A stretch of DNA of 64,000 nucleotides from Deinococcus sp045062605 (GTDB lineage Bacteria > Deinococcota > Deinococci > Deinococcales > Deinococcaceae), in contig NZ_JBJGDW010000002.1 in the NCBI RefSeq assembly GCF_045062605.1, forward strand, positions 68,867 to 132,866, read 5' to 3'. Within the stretch, counting starts at the first letter, position 1. Each line of letters opens with the position of its first letter. The position numbers were made by a program, and so were the translations under genes. A model generated the notes under the pieces. That model did no database searches. It was given only the letters and a program-made list of their open reading frames with translations, and was not told the DNA's origin. Positions 1 to 10,950 of the stretch are shown one piece after another.

Positions 1-96
1 CTGTCCGAGTGCCCCCACTGCCACGCCAAGAAGCTCTCGCACCACATCTGCCCCAGTTGCGGTTATTACGATGGCCGTCAGGTGCTGGCCGTCTAA
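1..96 (+). CDS. rpmF: 50S ribosomal protein L32, C-terminal part
   Basis: The window opens inside this gene; 31 codons and a TAA are visible. The peptide carries two CxxC pairs (CPHC near the start and CPSC eleven codons on) in the spacing of the zinc-ribbon form of L32, followed by the typical YYDGR tail. L32 is a small structural protein of the large ribosomal subunit that organises RNA near the peptidyl-transferase side. A strong terminator follows 20 bases after the stop, so this is the end of a transcription unit. The start lies outside the window. Confidence 0.93.
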   Translation: MSECPHCHAKKLSHHICPSCGYYDGRQVLAV

Positions 97-116
97 GCAA
101 GTCCATTCTGAAACAG

Positions 117-139
117 GCTCCCCGTGTGGGAGCTTTTTT
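117..139 (+). terminator. Intrinsic terminator of rpmF
   Basis: Six-base-pair GC-rich stem (GCTCCC at 117-122, GGGAGC at 128-133) with a five-base loop, followed directly by six T residues. It lies just downstream of the rpmF stop codon. Confidence 0.85.
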
Positions 140-193
140 CATTTCTCCCTTAATCTCCCTGCTCCGCACTCGCCCCGCGTTATCCTCCCCGCT

Positions 194-1429
<1,236 letters not shown>

Positions 1430-1452
1430 GCGTGAGCTGAGGCCACTTCAAG

Positions 1453-1496
1453 GCCGTTCAGGTTGCCTGCTTCGAGGCGGCTTGGACGGCTTTTTT
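1453..1496 (+). terminator. Intrinsic terminator after the M29 aminopeptidase
   Basis: A ten-pair outer stem (1453-1462 with 1481-1490, two G-T wobbles) encloses a second small stem and is followed by six T residues at 1491-1496. It sits 24 bases after the aminopeptidase stop. The 155 bases from here to 1651 show no supportable gene. Confidence 0.8.
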
Positions 1497-1651
1497 CCTG
1501 CCATCTACTCAATCATGAAGTTCAAGATGCTCCGACTGATTTTCGGTCCCACTGACAATGATTGAGTCACTGGGGCGTCACCGCCTGAAGGTCCGGGTGG
1601 CGGATGATCCAGAGTTGGCACAGGTACGGGTGGCAGTCCTGAGCCTCCGCG

Positions 1652-2404
1652 CTAGCCGCCGCGCCCCACCATCTCGCCGCTTCGCAGCAGCATGGCCTCG
1701 AATTCTCCGAAGGGGGAATGCGCCCTGGACCAGTGCGCGGCGGCTTCGACGTCGAAATCCACGGCGCGGAAGTCCGCCGCCCAGTGCCCGCCGCGTTCCT
1801 CCAGCAATGTCCAGCGGGCGCGCGGATCGCCGTCTACCTGATCACTGACCGAGCCGGTGTTGACCACCAGCGTGTCGCCCACACGGGTCGCGCCGGGGCG
1901 GTGGGTGTGGCCGCACAGCACCACCTCGGCGTTCAGCGGTTCGACGAGGCTGCGCAGTTCGCGCGGGTCACGGGCACGGTAATAGCCCGAACCCTCCGCG
2001 CCGCCCTCGTGATCGCCTTCCCAATGCCACAGCAGCATGTCCCAGGCACTCTGCGGAGTGCCGTGACAGGCGAACAGCCGCCCGTCCAGCGCGAAGGCCG
2101 TCAGCGGCAGGGCAGCAAGGCGGGCGAGAGCAGCGTCGTCCATCTGCGTCGCCAGCCACGCGCCGATCTCCTTTGAAATCTTTGCGCGGCGTCCCCCCGG
2201 CCACAGCTTTTCCTCGTTGTTGCCGCGCACTTCTATAGCCCCCAGTTCGGCCTGCAAGGCGGCGGCGCGGGCTGGATCGGCACTGCCCTCGATCTGGTCT
2301 CCCAGGTTGACGATCAGATCGGGCGACGCGGCGCGGATGTCCGCCAGTACCGCTTCCAGCGCGAAGGCGTTGCCGTGGACATCGCTCAAGACGGCGACAC
2401 GCAT
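1652..2404 (-). CDS. Metallophosphoesterase, calcineurin-like
   Basis: A 250-residue calcineurin-superfamily phosphoesterase of the compact YfcE-like group. The metal-binding blocks appear in order: SDVHGN near residue 7, NLGDQIEG, RGNNE in place of GNHE, a CHG segment, and CGHTHRP followed by NTGS. These proteins hydrolyse phosphodiesters or phosphomonoesters with two metal ions; the substrate cannot be read from sequence. The gene begins two bases after the pyrD stop codon on the same strand, so the two are very probably co-transcribed and translationally coupled. No functional link to pyrimidine synthesis is evident. Confidence 0.88.
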   Translation of the reverse strand: MRVAVLSDVHGNAFALEAVLADIRAASPDLIVNLGDQIEGSADPARAAALQAELGAIEVRGNNEEKLWPGGRRAKISKEIGAWLATQMDDAALARLAALPLTAFALDGRLFACHGTPQSAWDMLLWHWEGDHEGGAEGSGYYRARDPRELRSLVEPLNAEVVLCGHTHRPGATRVGDTLVVNTGSVSDQVDGDPRARWTLLEERGGHWAADFRAVDFDVEAAAHWSRAHSPFGEFEAMLLRSGEMVGRGG

Positions 2405-2406
2405 GG

Positions 2407-3492
2407 TCAGCGGGCGTCCACGCCGATGATCCCGGCCACGTTTGCCACGCCGTCACGGGCCAGCAGATCGGCCAGCCCCCGGTTTAGACGGCGCACCAGC
2501 CCCGGCCCCTCGTAGACCAGGGCGCTGTAGACCTCCAGCAGACTGGCCCCGGCGCGCAGCTTGGCGTAGGCGTCGGCAGCGCTGAAAATGCCGCCCACGC
2601 CCACGATGGGCAGCGTTCCCCCGGTCAGGCGGTACGCGTCGCGGATCAGGGCGGTGGATTTCTGGGTCAGGGGGCGTCCGCTGAGGCCGCCCGTTTCACC
2701 CGCCTTCTCGCTGAACAGGCCAGCCCGGCTTAGCGTGGTGTTGCTGACGATCAGTCCGTGCGCGCCCGCGTCCTGCACGGCTCCCACGCTGGCCTCGAAG
2801 TCGGCGGGATGCAGGTCCGGGGCCAGTTTGACCAGCACGGGGGGGCGGCGCAGGGTTCGCACGCGGCCCGCCTCGGTGGCGTCCAGCACGGCGCGGACCA
2901 GCTCGCCCAGACCGTCTGCCGCTTGCAGGGCACGCAGGCCGGGGGTGTTTGGGCTGCTGACGTTGATCACGAAGGCGTCGGCCACGTCCTGCAAGGCCTT
3001 CACGCATTTCAGGTAATCCCCGGCAGCCTCCTCGTTGGGCGTGTCCTTGTTCCTGCCGATGTTCACCCACACGGGCGCAGACTGCGTGGGCAGCGCGCTC
3101 AGGCGGGCGTGCAGTGCCTCTGTTCCGGCATTGTTGAAACCCATGCGGTTGATCAGCGCCTCGTCTTCCAGCAGCCGGAACAGGCGGGGCCGCTCGTTCC
3201 CTGGCTGGGGCCGGGGCGTGACCGTGCCGACTTCCAGAAAGCCGAAGCCCAGCGCCGCGAAAGCGGGAACAGCCACCGCGTTCTTGTCCAGCCCCGCCGC
3301 CAGCCCGATAGGGGAGGCGAAACTCTGGCCGAAGACCGTTTGCGCCAATTCTGCGCCCGGCGACGTGACGGCGCGGGCCAGCGTGGGCCACACCGGAACC
3401 TTCGAGGCCGCCTCCAGCACACTCAGGGTTAGGTGGTGGGCGTCTTCGGCGTCCAGGCGGAACAGCAGAGGGCGGGCAAGGCGAGGGTACAT
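2407..3492 (-). CDS. pyrD: Dihydroorotate dehydrogenase (quinone), class 2
   Basis: A 361-residue enzyme that oxidises dihydroorotate to orotate in pyrimidine synthesis and passes electrons to membrane quinone through FMN. Class 2 is indicated by the N-terminal amphipathic extension (residues 1-40), the SPIGLAAGLDKN motif, NRMGFNN, and the catalytic-serine region NVSSPNTPG. The C-terminal FMN phosphate site GVGGIFSAADAYAKL is present. ATG 3492 is supported by a TATCCT box eight bases upstream. It is the first gene of a two-gene unit with the phosphoesterase. Confidence 0.96.
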   Translation of the reverse strand: MYPRLARPLLFRLDAEDAHHLTLSVLEAASKVPVWPTLARAVTSPGAELAQTVFGQSFASPIGLAAGLDKNAVAVPAFAALGFGFLEVGTVTPRPQPGNERPRLFRLLEDEALINRMGFNNAGTEALHARLSALPTQSAPVWVNIGRNKDTPNEEAAGDYLKCVKALQDVADAFVINVSSPNTPGLRALQAADGLGELVRAVLDATEAGRVRTLRRPPVLVKLAPDLHPADFEASVGAVQDAGAHGLIVSNTTLSRAGLFSEKAGETGGLSGRPLTQKSTALIRDAYRLTGGTLPIVGVGGIFSAADAYAKLRAGASLLEVYSALVYEGPGLVRRLNRGLADLLARDGVANVAGIIGVDAR

Positions 3493-3571
3493 CGGGGAAC
3501 AGGATACGCACTGGGGAGGTGGGTGGGGGCGGTCTCTCTCAAACGCGGGACACGAGAACTCTGGCAGCTAT

Positions 3572-3605
3572 AAAAAGAGGCGGCACCGACTGCCCGGCCC
3601 GCCTC
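3572..3605 (-). terminator. Intrinsic terminator of the Rrf2 regulator gene
   Basis: On the minus strand a seven-pair stem (GAGGCGG arms at 3605-3599 and 3583-3577) is followed by TTTTT at 3576-3572. It lies 20 bases after the Rrf2 stop codon, upstream of pyrD, and would separate the two units. Confidence 0.8.
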
Positions 3606-3625
3606 CCTAATCTGCCCCTCAGCCG

Positions 3626-4090
3626 TTAAGACCCGACTGAGCCTGTGTAACTGCCCTCGATCTGCACTAGACGCGAGTGCTGCTGGCGTTCGCTGTCTGC
3701 GATCAGGTCTGCCAGGGTGGTGTTGCCCAGCACGTCGCGCAGTGCGGCGTCCACGCGGTACCACAGGTCCTGGGTGCCGCAGACGTTCTGGCTCTCGCAG
3801 GTGTGGTCATCCTCCACGCACTGCACCGGGGCGATGCTGCCCTCCAGCGCGGTGACCACGTCGTAGGCGTTGATCTCCGCCGCCGGGCGGGCCAGACGGT
3901 AGCCGCCGTGCGCCCCCCGGATGCTGCGGATGAACCCGGCGCGGCGCAGGTTGCTGGCGATCTGCTCTAGGTAGTGCTGACTGAGGCCCTGGCGCTCGGA
4001 CACGTCCTTGAGGGGAACGGCTTCCCCACCCTGCCGTCCTATCTCGATCATGGCGCGCAGGCCGTACTGAGCTTTAGTCGATACCCACAT
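3626..4090 (-). CDS. Rrf2-family transcriptional regulator with three cysteines
   Basis: A 154-residue winged-helix regulator. The N-terminal 80 residues give the Rrf2 signature (STKAQYGLRAM, LSQHYLEQI, GAHGGYRLARP). Cysteines 91, 98 and 104 lie where IscR and related proteins hold a [2Fe-2S] cluster (spacing x6 and x5, one longer than IscR in the first gap), so an iron-sulfur or redox sensing role is plausible but not proven. ATG 4090 has a TAGAAT box, with a TGG extended -10, six bases upstream. It diverges from pabB with 88 bases between starts, and feo genes lie nearby, so both are possible targets by position only. Confidence 0.9.
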   Translation of the reverse strand: MWVSTKAQYGLRAMIEIGRQGGEAVPLKDVSERQGLSQHYLEQIASNLRRAGFIRSIRGAHGGYRLARPAAEINAYDVVTALEGSIAPVQCVEDDHTCESQNVCGTQDLWYRVDAALRDVLGNTTLADLIADSERQQHSRLVQIEGSYTGSVGS

Positions 4091-4178
4091 GTGTCTATTC
4101 TACCAGTTAATTCCGGGTGAACTGTAAGGGATTAAGGTTGGATGCGCGGGCGGGGGCGGTCCTGCGTACAATTCTGGC
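4091..4178. promoter_or_regulatory. Divergent promoters for the Rrf2 gene and pabB
   Basis: On the plus strand TACAAT (4167-4172) ends six bases before the GTG of pabB. On the minus strand TAGAAT, preceded by TGG, ends six bases before the ATG of the Rrf2 gene. At this distance transcription would begin at or next to each start codon, giving leaderless messages. No clear -35 elements or Rrf2 operator could be assigned by eye. Confidence 0.6.
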
Positions 4179-6092
4179 GTGACCCCGGCCCTGCCCCGCC
4201 TCTCTCCTGCCGACGTGCTGCTGCGCCTGCGTGGGGCGGACGCGCCGGGCATTGTTCTGCTGGAATCGCTGGGGCCAGCCGTGCCCTATGGCCGCTCTTC
4301 GTTTCTCAGCGCGTGGCCGACGCAGGTTCAATTCACCCTGCCGGAGCGGCCCAGCGGCGACACCCTCTTTCCTGCGTGGCTAGGCGGCCTGAAATATGAG
4401 GCAGCAGGGGAGTTTGGGCTGGACACGCATCCGGCGCACGGTGAGGCCGGGTGGTGGGGTTTTTACCCCTCGGGGCTGGTCTGGGACCGTCAGGCTGGAA
4501 CGCTGGAAGTGGTGGGGCAGCCGCATGTGGACTGGCAGGCGCTGCTGGCCCTTGACCCGCCTTCCCAGCCGACGCTGACCGTCGGTGAATTCGGTGCGGA
4601 CGACGTGGATTATCCAGCGGGTGTGCGCGCCATTCAGGAACTGATCCGGGCGGGCGAGGTCTATCAGGTCAACCTCTCGCGGGGGGTGCGGGCGCAGGCG
4701 CAGGGCGATCCGCTGGCGGCGTACCTGCGCCTGCGGAAGCTGAATCCCAGCCCGTTCATGGCCTTTCTGGACATGGGGCCAGAGGTGGTGGTGTCGTGCA
4801 GCCCCGAGCGGCTGGTGGACTGGGCTGGAGGAGAGGTTTCCGCCCGCCCGATTGCGGGGACGCGGCGGCGCGGCCAGACCCCTGCCGAGGACGCCGCGCT
4901 GGAGGCCGAACTGCGCGCCAGCCCCAAGGAGGTGGCCGAACACCTGATGCTGGTGGATCTGGTGCGCCATGACCTGGGCCGGGTGGCGGCAGCGGGCAGC
5001 GTGCATGTGCCGGAGCTGATGCTGGTGGAACGCTACAGCCACGTCATGCATCTGGTCTCGGAGGTGAGGGGGCGCGCGGCAGGCGGCGCAACACTGCGCG
5101 AGGTGCTGGCCGCCACCTTTCCTGGTGGAACGATCACGGGCGCACCCAAACAACGGGTGATGACCGCCATCCGTGACCACGAGCCGGGACCGCGTGACTG
5201 GTACACCGGAAGTGTGGGAATCATCGGCGGCGCGCGAATAGACCTGAATATCCTGATCCGCACGGCAGCCTTCACGCGGCTGGAAAACGGCTGGGAGGTG
5301 GAGGTCCGCGCGGGCGGGGGCACGGTCATCGACTCGGACCCCCGGCATGAATCGGAGGAGACCGTTCATAAGGCCCAGGCACTTTTAAGTGCGCTGGCAG
5401 GTGTGCCGGGGCGCGTTGCCCAGCCGCCTGCACCGCCCACGCTGGGCCGCGTGTGGACGCCTCCAACTGCATCCGGCACATCGGGTCAGGGTTTGCGGGT
5501 GCATCTGCTGGACAACCGCGACTCGTTCACCTGGAATCTGGTCCACGATCTGCGGGCGCTGGGCGCGGCAGTCACGGTCTTCTCTCAGGATTCAGAGGTT
5601 CCAGACATTCTGCGCGCCCACCCGGACGCCGTGTTGACCGGGCCAGGGCCAGGAACGCCGGACAGCAGTGATCCCACGCTGGCGCTGACCCGCGAATGCC
5701 TGCGCCGGGGCCTGCCGCTGCTGGGCGTGTGCCTGGGCCATCAGGCGCTGGGGCAGGTGCTGGGTGGCGTGGTGAAGCGGGCCGCGCCCGTGCATGGCCG
5801 CCCGGAAGCGGTGCAACATGGTGGCGCGGGACTGTTTGAAGGTGTGCCGCCCGCCGCAGAATTCGGGCGCTATCACTCGCTGGTGGTGCGGGGTCTGCCG
5901 CCTGAATACATCACCGCCACGGGCGCGGGCGGCGAGATTATGGCGCTCGCTGTTCCTGGCAAGCCCGCATGGGGCGTGCAATTCCATCCCGAGAGCGTTC
6001 TGAGTCCGGCGGGCCGGGTGCTGCTGGACAACTGGCTGCGCCTATGCCGGGCATGGAACGCGCAAACGTCGGGGCGGGTGCAGGAGGTTTGA
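4179..6092 (+). CDS. pabB: Fused aminodeoxychorismate synthase: PabB and PabA domains
   Basis: A 637-residue fusion. Residues about 1-410 are a chorismate-binding synthase (AGEVYQVNLSRG, SPERLV, PIAGTRRRG, FPGGTITGAPK, EVRAGGGTVIDSDP); residues about 445-630 are a class I glutamine amidotransferase with the nucleophile in GVCLGHQALG and the catalytic His-Glu in FHPES. It should make 4-amino-4-deoxychorismate from chorismate and glutamine. The order synthase-then-amidotransferase is the reverse of the plant and fungal PABA fusion. PIAGT rather than PIKGT also occurs in anthranilate synthase, so TrpEG is the alternative; the following pabC-like gene favours PABA. The start is a GTG six bases after a TACAAT box. 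Confidence 0.9.
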   Translation: MTPALPRLSPADVLLRLRGADAPGIVLLESLGPAVPYGRSSFLSAWPTQVQFTLPERPSGDTLFPAWLGGLKYEAAGEFGLDTHPAHGEAGWWGFYPSGLVWDRQAGTLEVVGQPHVDWQALLALDPPSQPTLTVGEFGADDVDYPAGVRAIQELIRAGEVYQVNLSRGVRAQAQGDPLAAYLRLRKLNPSPFMAFLDMGPEVVVSCSPERLVDWAGGEVSARPIAGTRRRGQTPAEDAALEAELRASPKEVAEHLMLVDLVRHDLGRVAAAGSVHVPELMLVERYSHVMHLVSEVRGRAAGGATLREVLAATFPGGTITGAPKQRVMTAIRDHEPGPRDWYTGSVGIIGGARIDLNILIRTAAFTRLENGWEVEVRAGGGTVIDSDPRHESEETVHKAQALLSALAGVPGRVAQPPAPPTLGRVWTPPTASGTSGQGLRVHLLDNRDSFTWNLVHDLRALGAAVTVFSQDSEVPDILRAHPDAVLTGPGPGTPDSSDPTLALTRECLRRGLPLLGVCLGHQALGQVLGGVVKRAAPVHGRPEAVQHGGAGLFEGVPPAAEFGRYHSLVVRGLPPEYITATGAGGEIMALAVPGKPAWGVQFHPESVLSPAGRVLLDNWLRLCRAWNAQTSGRVQEV

Positions 6093-6790
6093 AGCCCCTG
6101 CCCCCCGAACTGGACCATCCCGCGTGGCTGCATGGGATGACGGCTTTTACCACTGTCCGCACGCATCAGGGCCGGGCGCTGCTGTGGCCCGCGCATCTGG
6201 ACCGTTTGCGCCAGACCTGCGCGTTTCTGGGTCTGCCCGCCCTGGACGTCGATCTGCCGACGCTGGAGCCGTGGCCCTGGGGTCTGCTGCGCGTCACTGT
6301 GGGGGCGGAGGGAACGTTCTGGAGCCACCGTCCGCTGACCCCAGGCCCGCGTCCATCAGGCGGCGTGCACGTGCGCCTGACAGACATTCAGGTTCACCCG
6401 CAACTGGCCGCGCACAAGACCGGGAATTATCTGCCGTATCGCCTCGCCATGCAGAGGGCCGGGGACGCTTTTGAAAGCTGGCTCATCGGCCCGGATGGCA
6501 CGCTGGCCGATGGCTCCCGCACCTCGCCGCTGCTGGAAATGGATGGACAATTGATCGTTCCCGCAGGCGGATTGCCGAGCGTCACGCGGGCCATCTTTTT
6601 GGAAGGCCGGGAATGGTCAGAGCGCAAAGTTCATTGCTCGGAACTGCACACCGTGACCCGTGCGTGGATTTGCGGCAGCGGCGTGGGCATCGTGCCCGTG
6701 CGGAAAATTGTGGGCGAGGATTGGAGCGTAATCCTGCCTGTACAGTGGCCCCAGACAGATCATCCGGCGCTGATGTGGCCGGAAGGGTAA
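6044..6790 (+). CDS. pabC: Class IV aminotransferase, probable aminodeoxychorismate lyase
   Basis: A 248-residue PLP fold-type IV protein. The Schiff-base lysine is K125 in HKTGNYLPYRLA, followed by GPDGTLADGSRTS, LIVPAGG and a VTRAIFL helix, the usual order of PabC and branched-chain aminotransferases. The residue normally Glu in the VxEGSxSN segment is Asp here. It would split aminodeoxychorismate into PABA and pyruvate, finishing the step begun by the upstream fusion. The gene overlaps pabB by 49 bases if ATG 6044 (or 6053) is used; an AGGAGG at 6081-6086 just before in-frame TTG and CTG codons near 6089-6098 is an alternative start signal. Confidence 0.82.
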   Translation: MPGMERANVGAGAGGLKPLPPELDHPAWLHGMTAFTTVRTHQGRALLWPAHLDRLRQTCAFLGLPALDVDLPTLEPWPWGLLRVTVGAEGTFWSHRPLTPGPRPSGGVHVRLTDIQVHPQLAAHKTGNYLPYRLAMQRAGDAFESWLIGPDGTLADGSRTSPLLEMDGQLIVPAGGLPSVTRAIFLEGREWSERKVHCSELHTVTRAWICGSGVGIVPVRKIVGEDWSVILPVQWPQTDHPALMWPEG

Positions 6791-6795
6791 GCCTG

Positions 6796-7079
6796 TTAAC
6801 CGCCCATCCGGCCCAGATACGCCTCGCCCCGCGCCGTCAGCTTGAGCAGTGACATCGGCGCACTCTCGCCGTCCGCGTTGCGGCACATGCTTTTCAGGGC
6901 GCAGGGGCCGCAGGAGCAGCCGTCGGCGGCGGGCATCGCCTCCTGCACGTAGCCCCCGGTTTGCAGGGTTCGCAGCATGCCGCTCAGGGCCGCCTCTGAA
7001 CTGCCCAGATCACGGGCCAGTTCAGAAGGCGTGCGCGGCTCTCCAGCCACGGCGCGCAGAATGACGGCCAGGGGAGCCA

Positions 7080-7080
<1 letters not shown>
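6796..7080 (-). CDS. FeoC-like small iron-transport protein / winged-helix regulator
   Basis: A 94-residue protein with an N-terminal helix-turn-helix (LARDLGSSEAALSGMLRTLQTGGYV) and a central cysteine cluster, CSCGPCALKSMC near residues 55-66, as in FeoC, which can bind an iron-sulfur cluster and modulates FeoB. Its GTG start shares one base with the feoB TAG stop (TAGTG), so it is translated as the last cistron of feoA-feoB-feoC. A role in regulating or stabilising FeoB is inferred from position and the cysteine pattern. It runs convergently into pabC with a five-base gap. Confidence 0.82.
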
Positions 7081-9305
<2,225 letters not shown>

Positions 9306-9315
9306 TGTGCCACGC

Positions 9316-9546
9316 TCACTGGCGCACCCGGATGCCGTGCAGATCGGCGGCGCGCAGGGCCAGATCGGTGCCGTTGACGCGCACCTCGAAGGGATCACCC
9401 ATCGGGGCGCGGCGCACCACCGTCACCGGAGCGCCGCGCACGAAGCCCAGTTCCAGCAGGCGGCGGCGCAGCGGATGGGCCGGGTCCAGCCCCACCACAT
9501 GCGCGTGTTCACCGGGATTCAACTGATCCAGCGTCCGTTCGTTCAT
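9316..9546 (-). CDS. feoA: Ferrous iron transport protein A (SH3-like)
   Basis: A 76-residue FeoA with the usual pattern MNERTLDQLNPGEHAHVVGL, LRRRLLELGFVRGAPVTVVRRAPMGDPFEVRVNGTDLALR; a small SH3-like domain that binds FeoB on the cytoplasmic side. The ATG at 9546 is preferred over one twelve codons upstream because an AGGGGAG Shine-Dalgarno precedes it. It heads the feo operon. The AT-rich upstream region (9547-9610) must hold the promoter, but no Fur- or DtxR-type operator could be assigned with confidence. Confidence 0.92.
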   Translation of the reverse strand: MNERTLDQLNPGEHAHVVGLDPAHPLRRRLLELGFVRGAPVTVVRRAPMGDPFEVRVNGTDLALRAADLHGIRVRQ

Positions 9547-9619
9547 CCCTGCTCCCCTGTGGGAAATCCCATACCCGATCAATTTACTCGGATTGAACAG
9601 GATTGCAAGGGCGGGAAAA

Positions 9620-10375
9620 TTACACTTCCGGTTCGAGTGCAGCCCAGAATCCCGCCATGTCTCCCGGCAATTCGGCCTCGGCCACCACCTGCGCCCCGGC
9701 CCACGGAAAGGCGATGCGGGCCGCGTGCAGCGCCTGACGTTCCAGGCCCAATCGGGCCGTGAGTTCGGGGGTCTGTCCGGTTTCTATGAATTCCACGAAG
9801 GCATCCCGCTCCGGGCCGTAAATCTTGTCGCCCACCATCGGCAACCCCAGATGGAACAGGTGCGCCCGAATCTGATGCAGGCGGCCTGAGCGCGGGTGTG
9901 CCTCGATCAGCGCATGTCCATCTCGTTGTTCCAGCACGCGGAAATCGGTGATGGCAGGGCGGCCATTCGGAACCACCGCCTGACGCATCAAAACCCGGTT
10001 GGCCGCGCCCAGGCCCAGATCGCCCAGCGGGGCGTCCAGCGTGCGCCGCTCCCAGTCGGGCGTGCCGCGCACGATGGCCAGGTAAGACTTGCCCACCAGA
10101 TGCGTCTTGAACAGCGTGAAAAAGCGCCGGGCAGCGTCGGTGTCGCGCGACAGCACCAGCAGGCCGCTGGTTTCGCGGTCCAGCCGGTGCGGCGGCGAGA
10201 GGTCCGGCTCCTCGGTTTCGCGCTGCATCCAGCCCAGGACGTCCGGCACCTCTACGCGCCCATCACGGTGAACCCGGTGCGTCAGCCACAGCGCGGGCTT
10301 GTGGACGATATAGAAATCCGGGTGTTCGGTGACGATGCGCGGTTTTTCAAGCTCGGAAGCGGTCAAATCTCCCAC
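9620..10375 (-). CDS. RluA-family RNA pseudouridine synthase
   Basis: A 251-residue enzyme with the RluA signature HRLDRETSGLLVLS holding the catalytic aspartate, followed by KSYLAIVRG and RSGRLHQIRAHLFHLGLPMVGDKIYG. It isomerises uridine to pseudouridine in rRNA or tRNA; the target cannot be told. There is no N-terminal S4 domain, so it resembles short RluA/RluC-like members. Its start overlaps the end of the upstream FMN-reductase gene by 13 bases, so it is translated from the same message. Confidence 0.9.
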   Translation of the reverse strand: MGDLTASELEKPRIVTEHPDFYIVHKPALWLTHRVHRDGRVEVPDVLGWMQRETEEPDLSPPHRLDRETSGLLVLSRDTDAARRFFTLFKTHLVGKSYLAIVRGTPDWERRTLDAPLGDLGLGAANRVLMRQAVVPNGRPAITDFRVLEQRDGHALIEAHPRSGRLHQIRAHLFHLGLPMVGDKIYGPERDAFVEFIETGQTPELTARLGLERQALHAARIAFPWAGAQVVAEAELPGDMAGFWAALEPEV

Positions 10376-10941
10376 ACGCTCTGGTAGTCGCGCCCGCGCA
10401 GGCGCTCGGAAAGGTCAATGGTGCGGCTGACCGTGCGCGCAAGTCGCTCTGCCAGCCATTCCCCCGGCACCTCCGGCGCGTCCCAGTGGGCCGAGGTGGC
10501 GTAGACGAAATGCGGGTTGATGACGCAGCGGAAGTCGTGCATCAAACCAAGTGCAAAGGCCCCGTGGCTGAGATAGCCGTGGTCCAGTCCGCCGGACACC
10601 AGAAAAGTGACGGGCTTGTCGAACCACGCGCCGTGCAGATTGCGCTCCGCGTCGCTGCTGCCCGTCAGTTCCACCAGCGTCCGTGCCCCCGATCCCAGCC
10701 CCCAGTTGTAGACCGGGACGCCCAGCAACACGCCGTCCGCCTCCAGAATGGTGCGGTGGTACAGGTCCGCGTTGGGGTGGGCGTAGCAAGTGGCGTTGTC
10801 GAACGGAGGCAGCGGCGTCTCGCGCAGATCCAGATGCGTGACCGTGTGTCCGGCCTCGCGGAGCTGCCGCGCGGCCAGCGTACAGAGCCACGCGCTGCGG
10901 CTCTCGGGGTCCAGGCTGGTGGACAGAACAGCAAACTTCAT
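10363..10941 (-). CDS. NADPH-dependent FMN reductase-like flavoprotein
   Basis: A 192-residue flavodoxin-fold protein. The N-terminal strand and phosphate loop (FAVLSTSLDPESRSAW) bind FMN phosphate; GVLLGVPVYNWGLGSGARTLVEL and TFLVSGGLDHGYLS fit the NAD(P)H:FMN/quinone reductase family. It probably reduces flavin, quinones or other small substrates. ATG 10941 follows a TAGCCT box by six bases; that box overlaps the stop codon of the M48 gene upstream, which begins nine bases away, so an internal promoter inside the reverse-strand run is possible. Confidence 0.83.
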   Translation of the reverse strand: MKFAVLSTSLDPESRSAWLCTLAARQLREAGHTVTHLDLRETPLPPFDNATCYAHPNADLYHRTILEADGVLLGVPVYNWGLGSGARTLVELTGSSDAERNLHGAWFDKPVTFLVSGGLDHGYLSHGAFALGLMHDFRCVINPHFVYATSAHWDAPEVPGEWLAERLARTVSRTIDLSERLRGRDYQSVWEI

Positions 10942-10950
10942 ACGAGGAGG

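Noticed and set aside
1558..1848. A 96-codon open frame after the M29 aminopeptidase
   Set aside because: Most of it overlaps the phosphoesterase gene antisense, and the free part has no domain or promoter.
9547..9610. A Fur or DtxR box upstream of feoA
   Set aside because: The AT-rich stretch has partial inverted symmetry but no good match to a known consensus.
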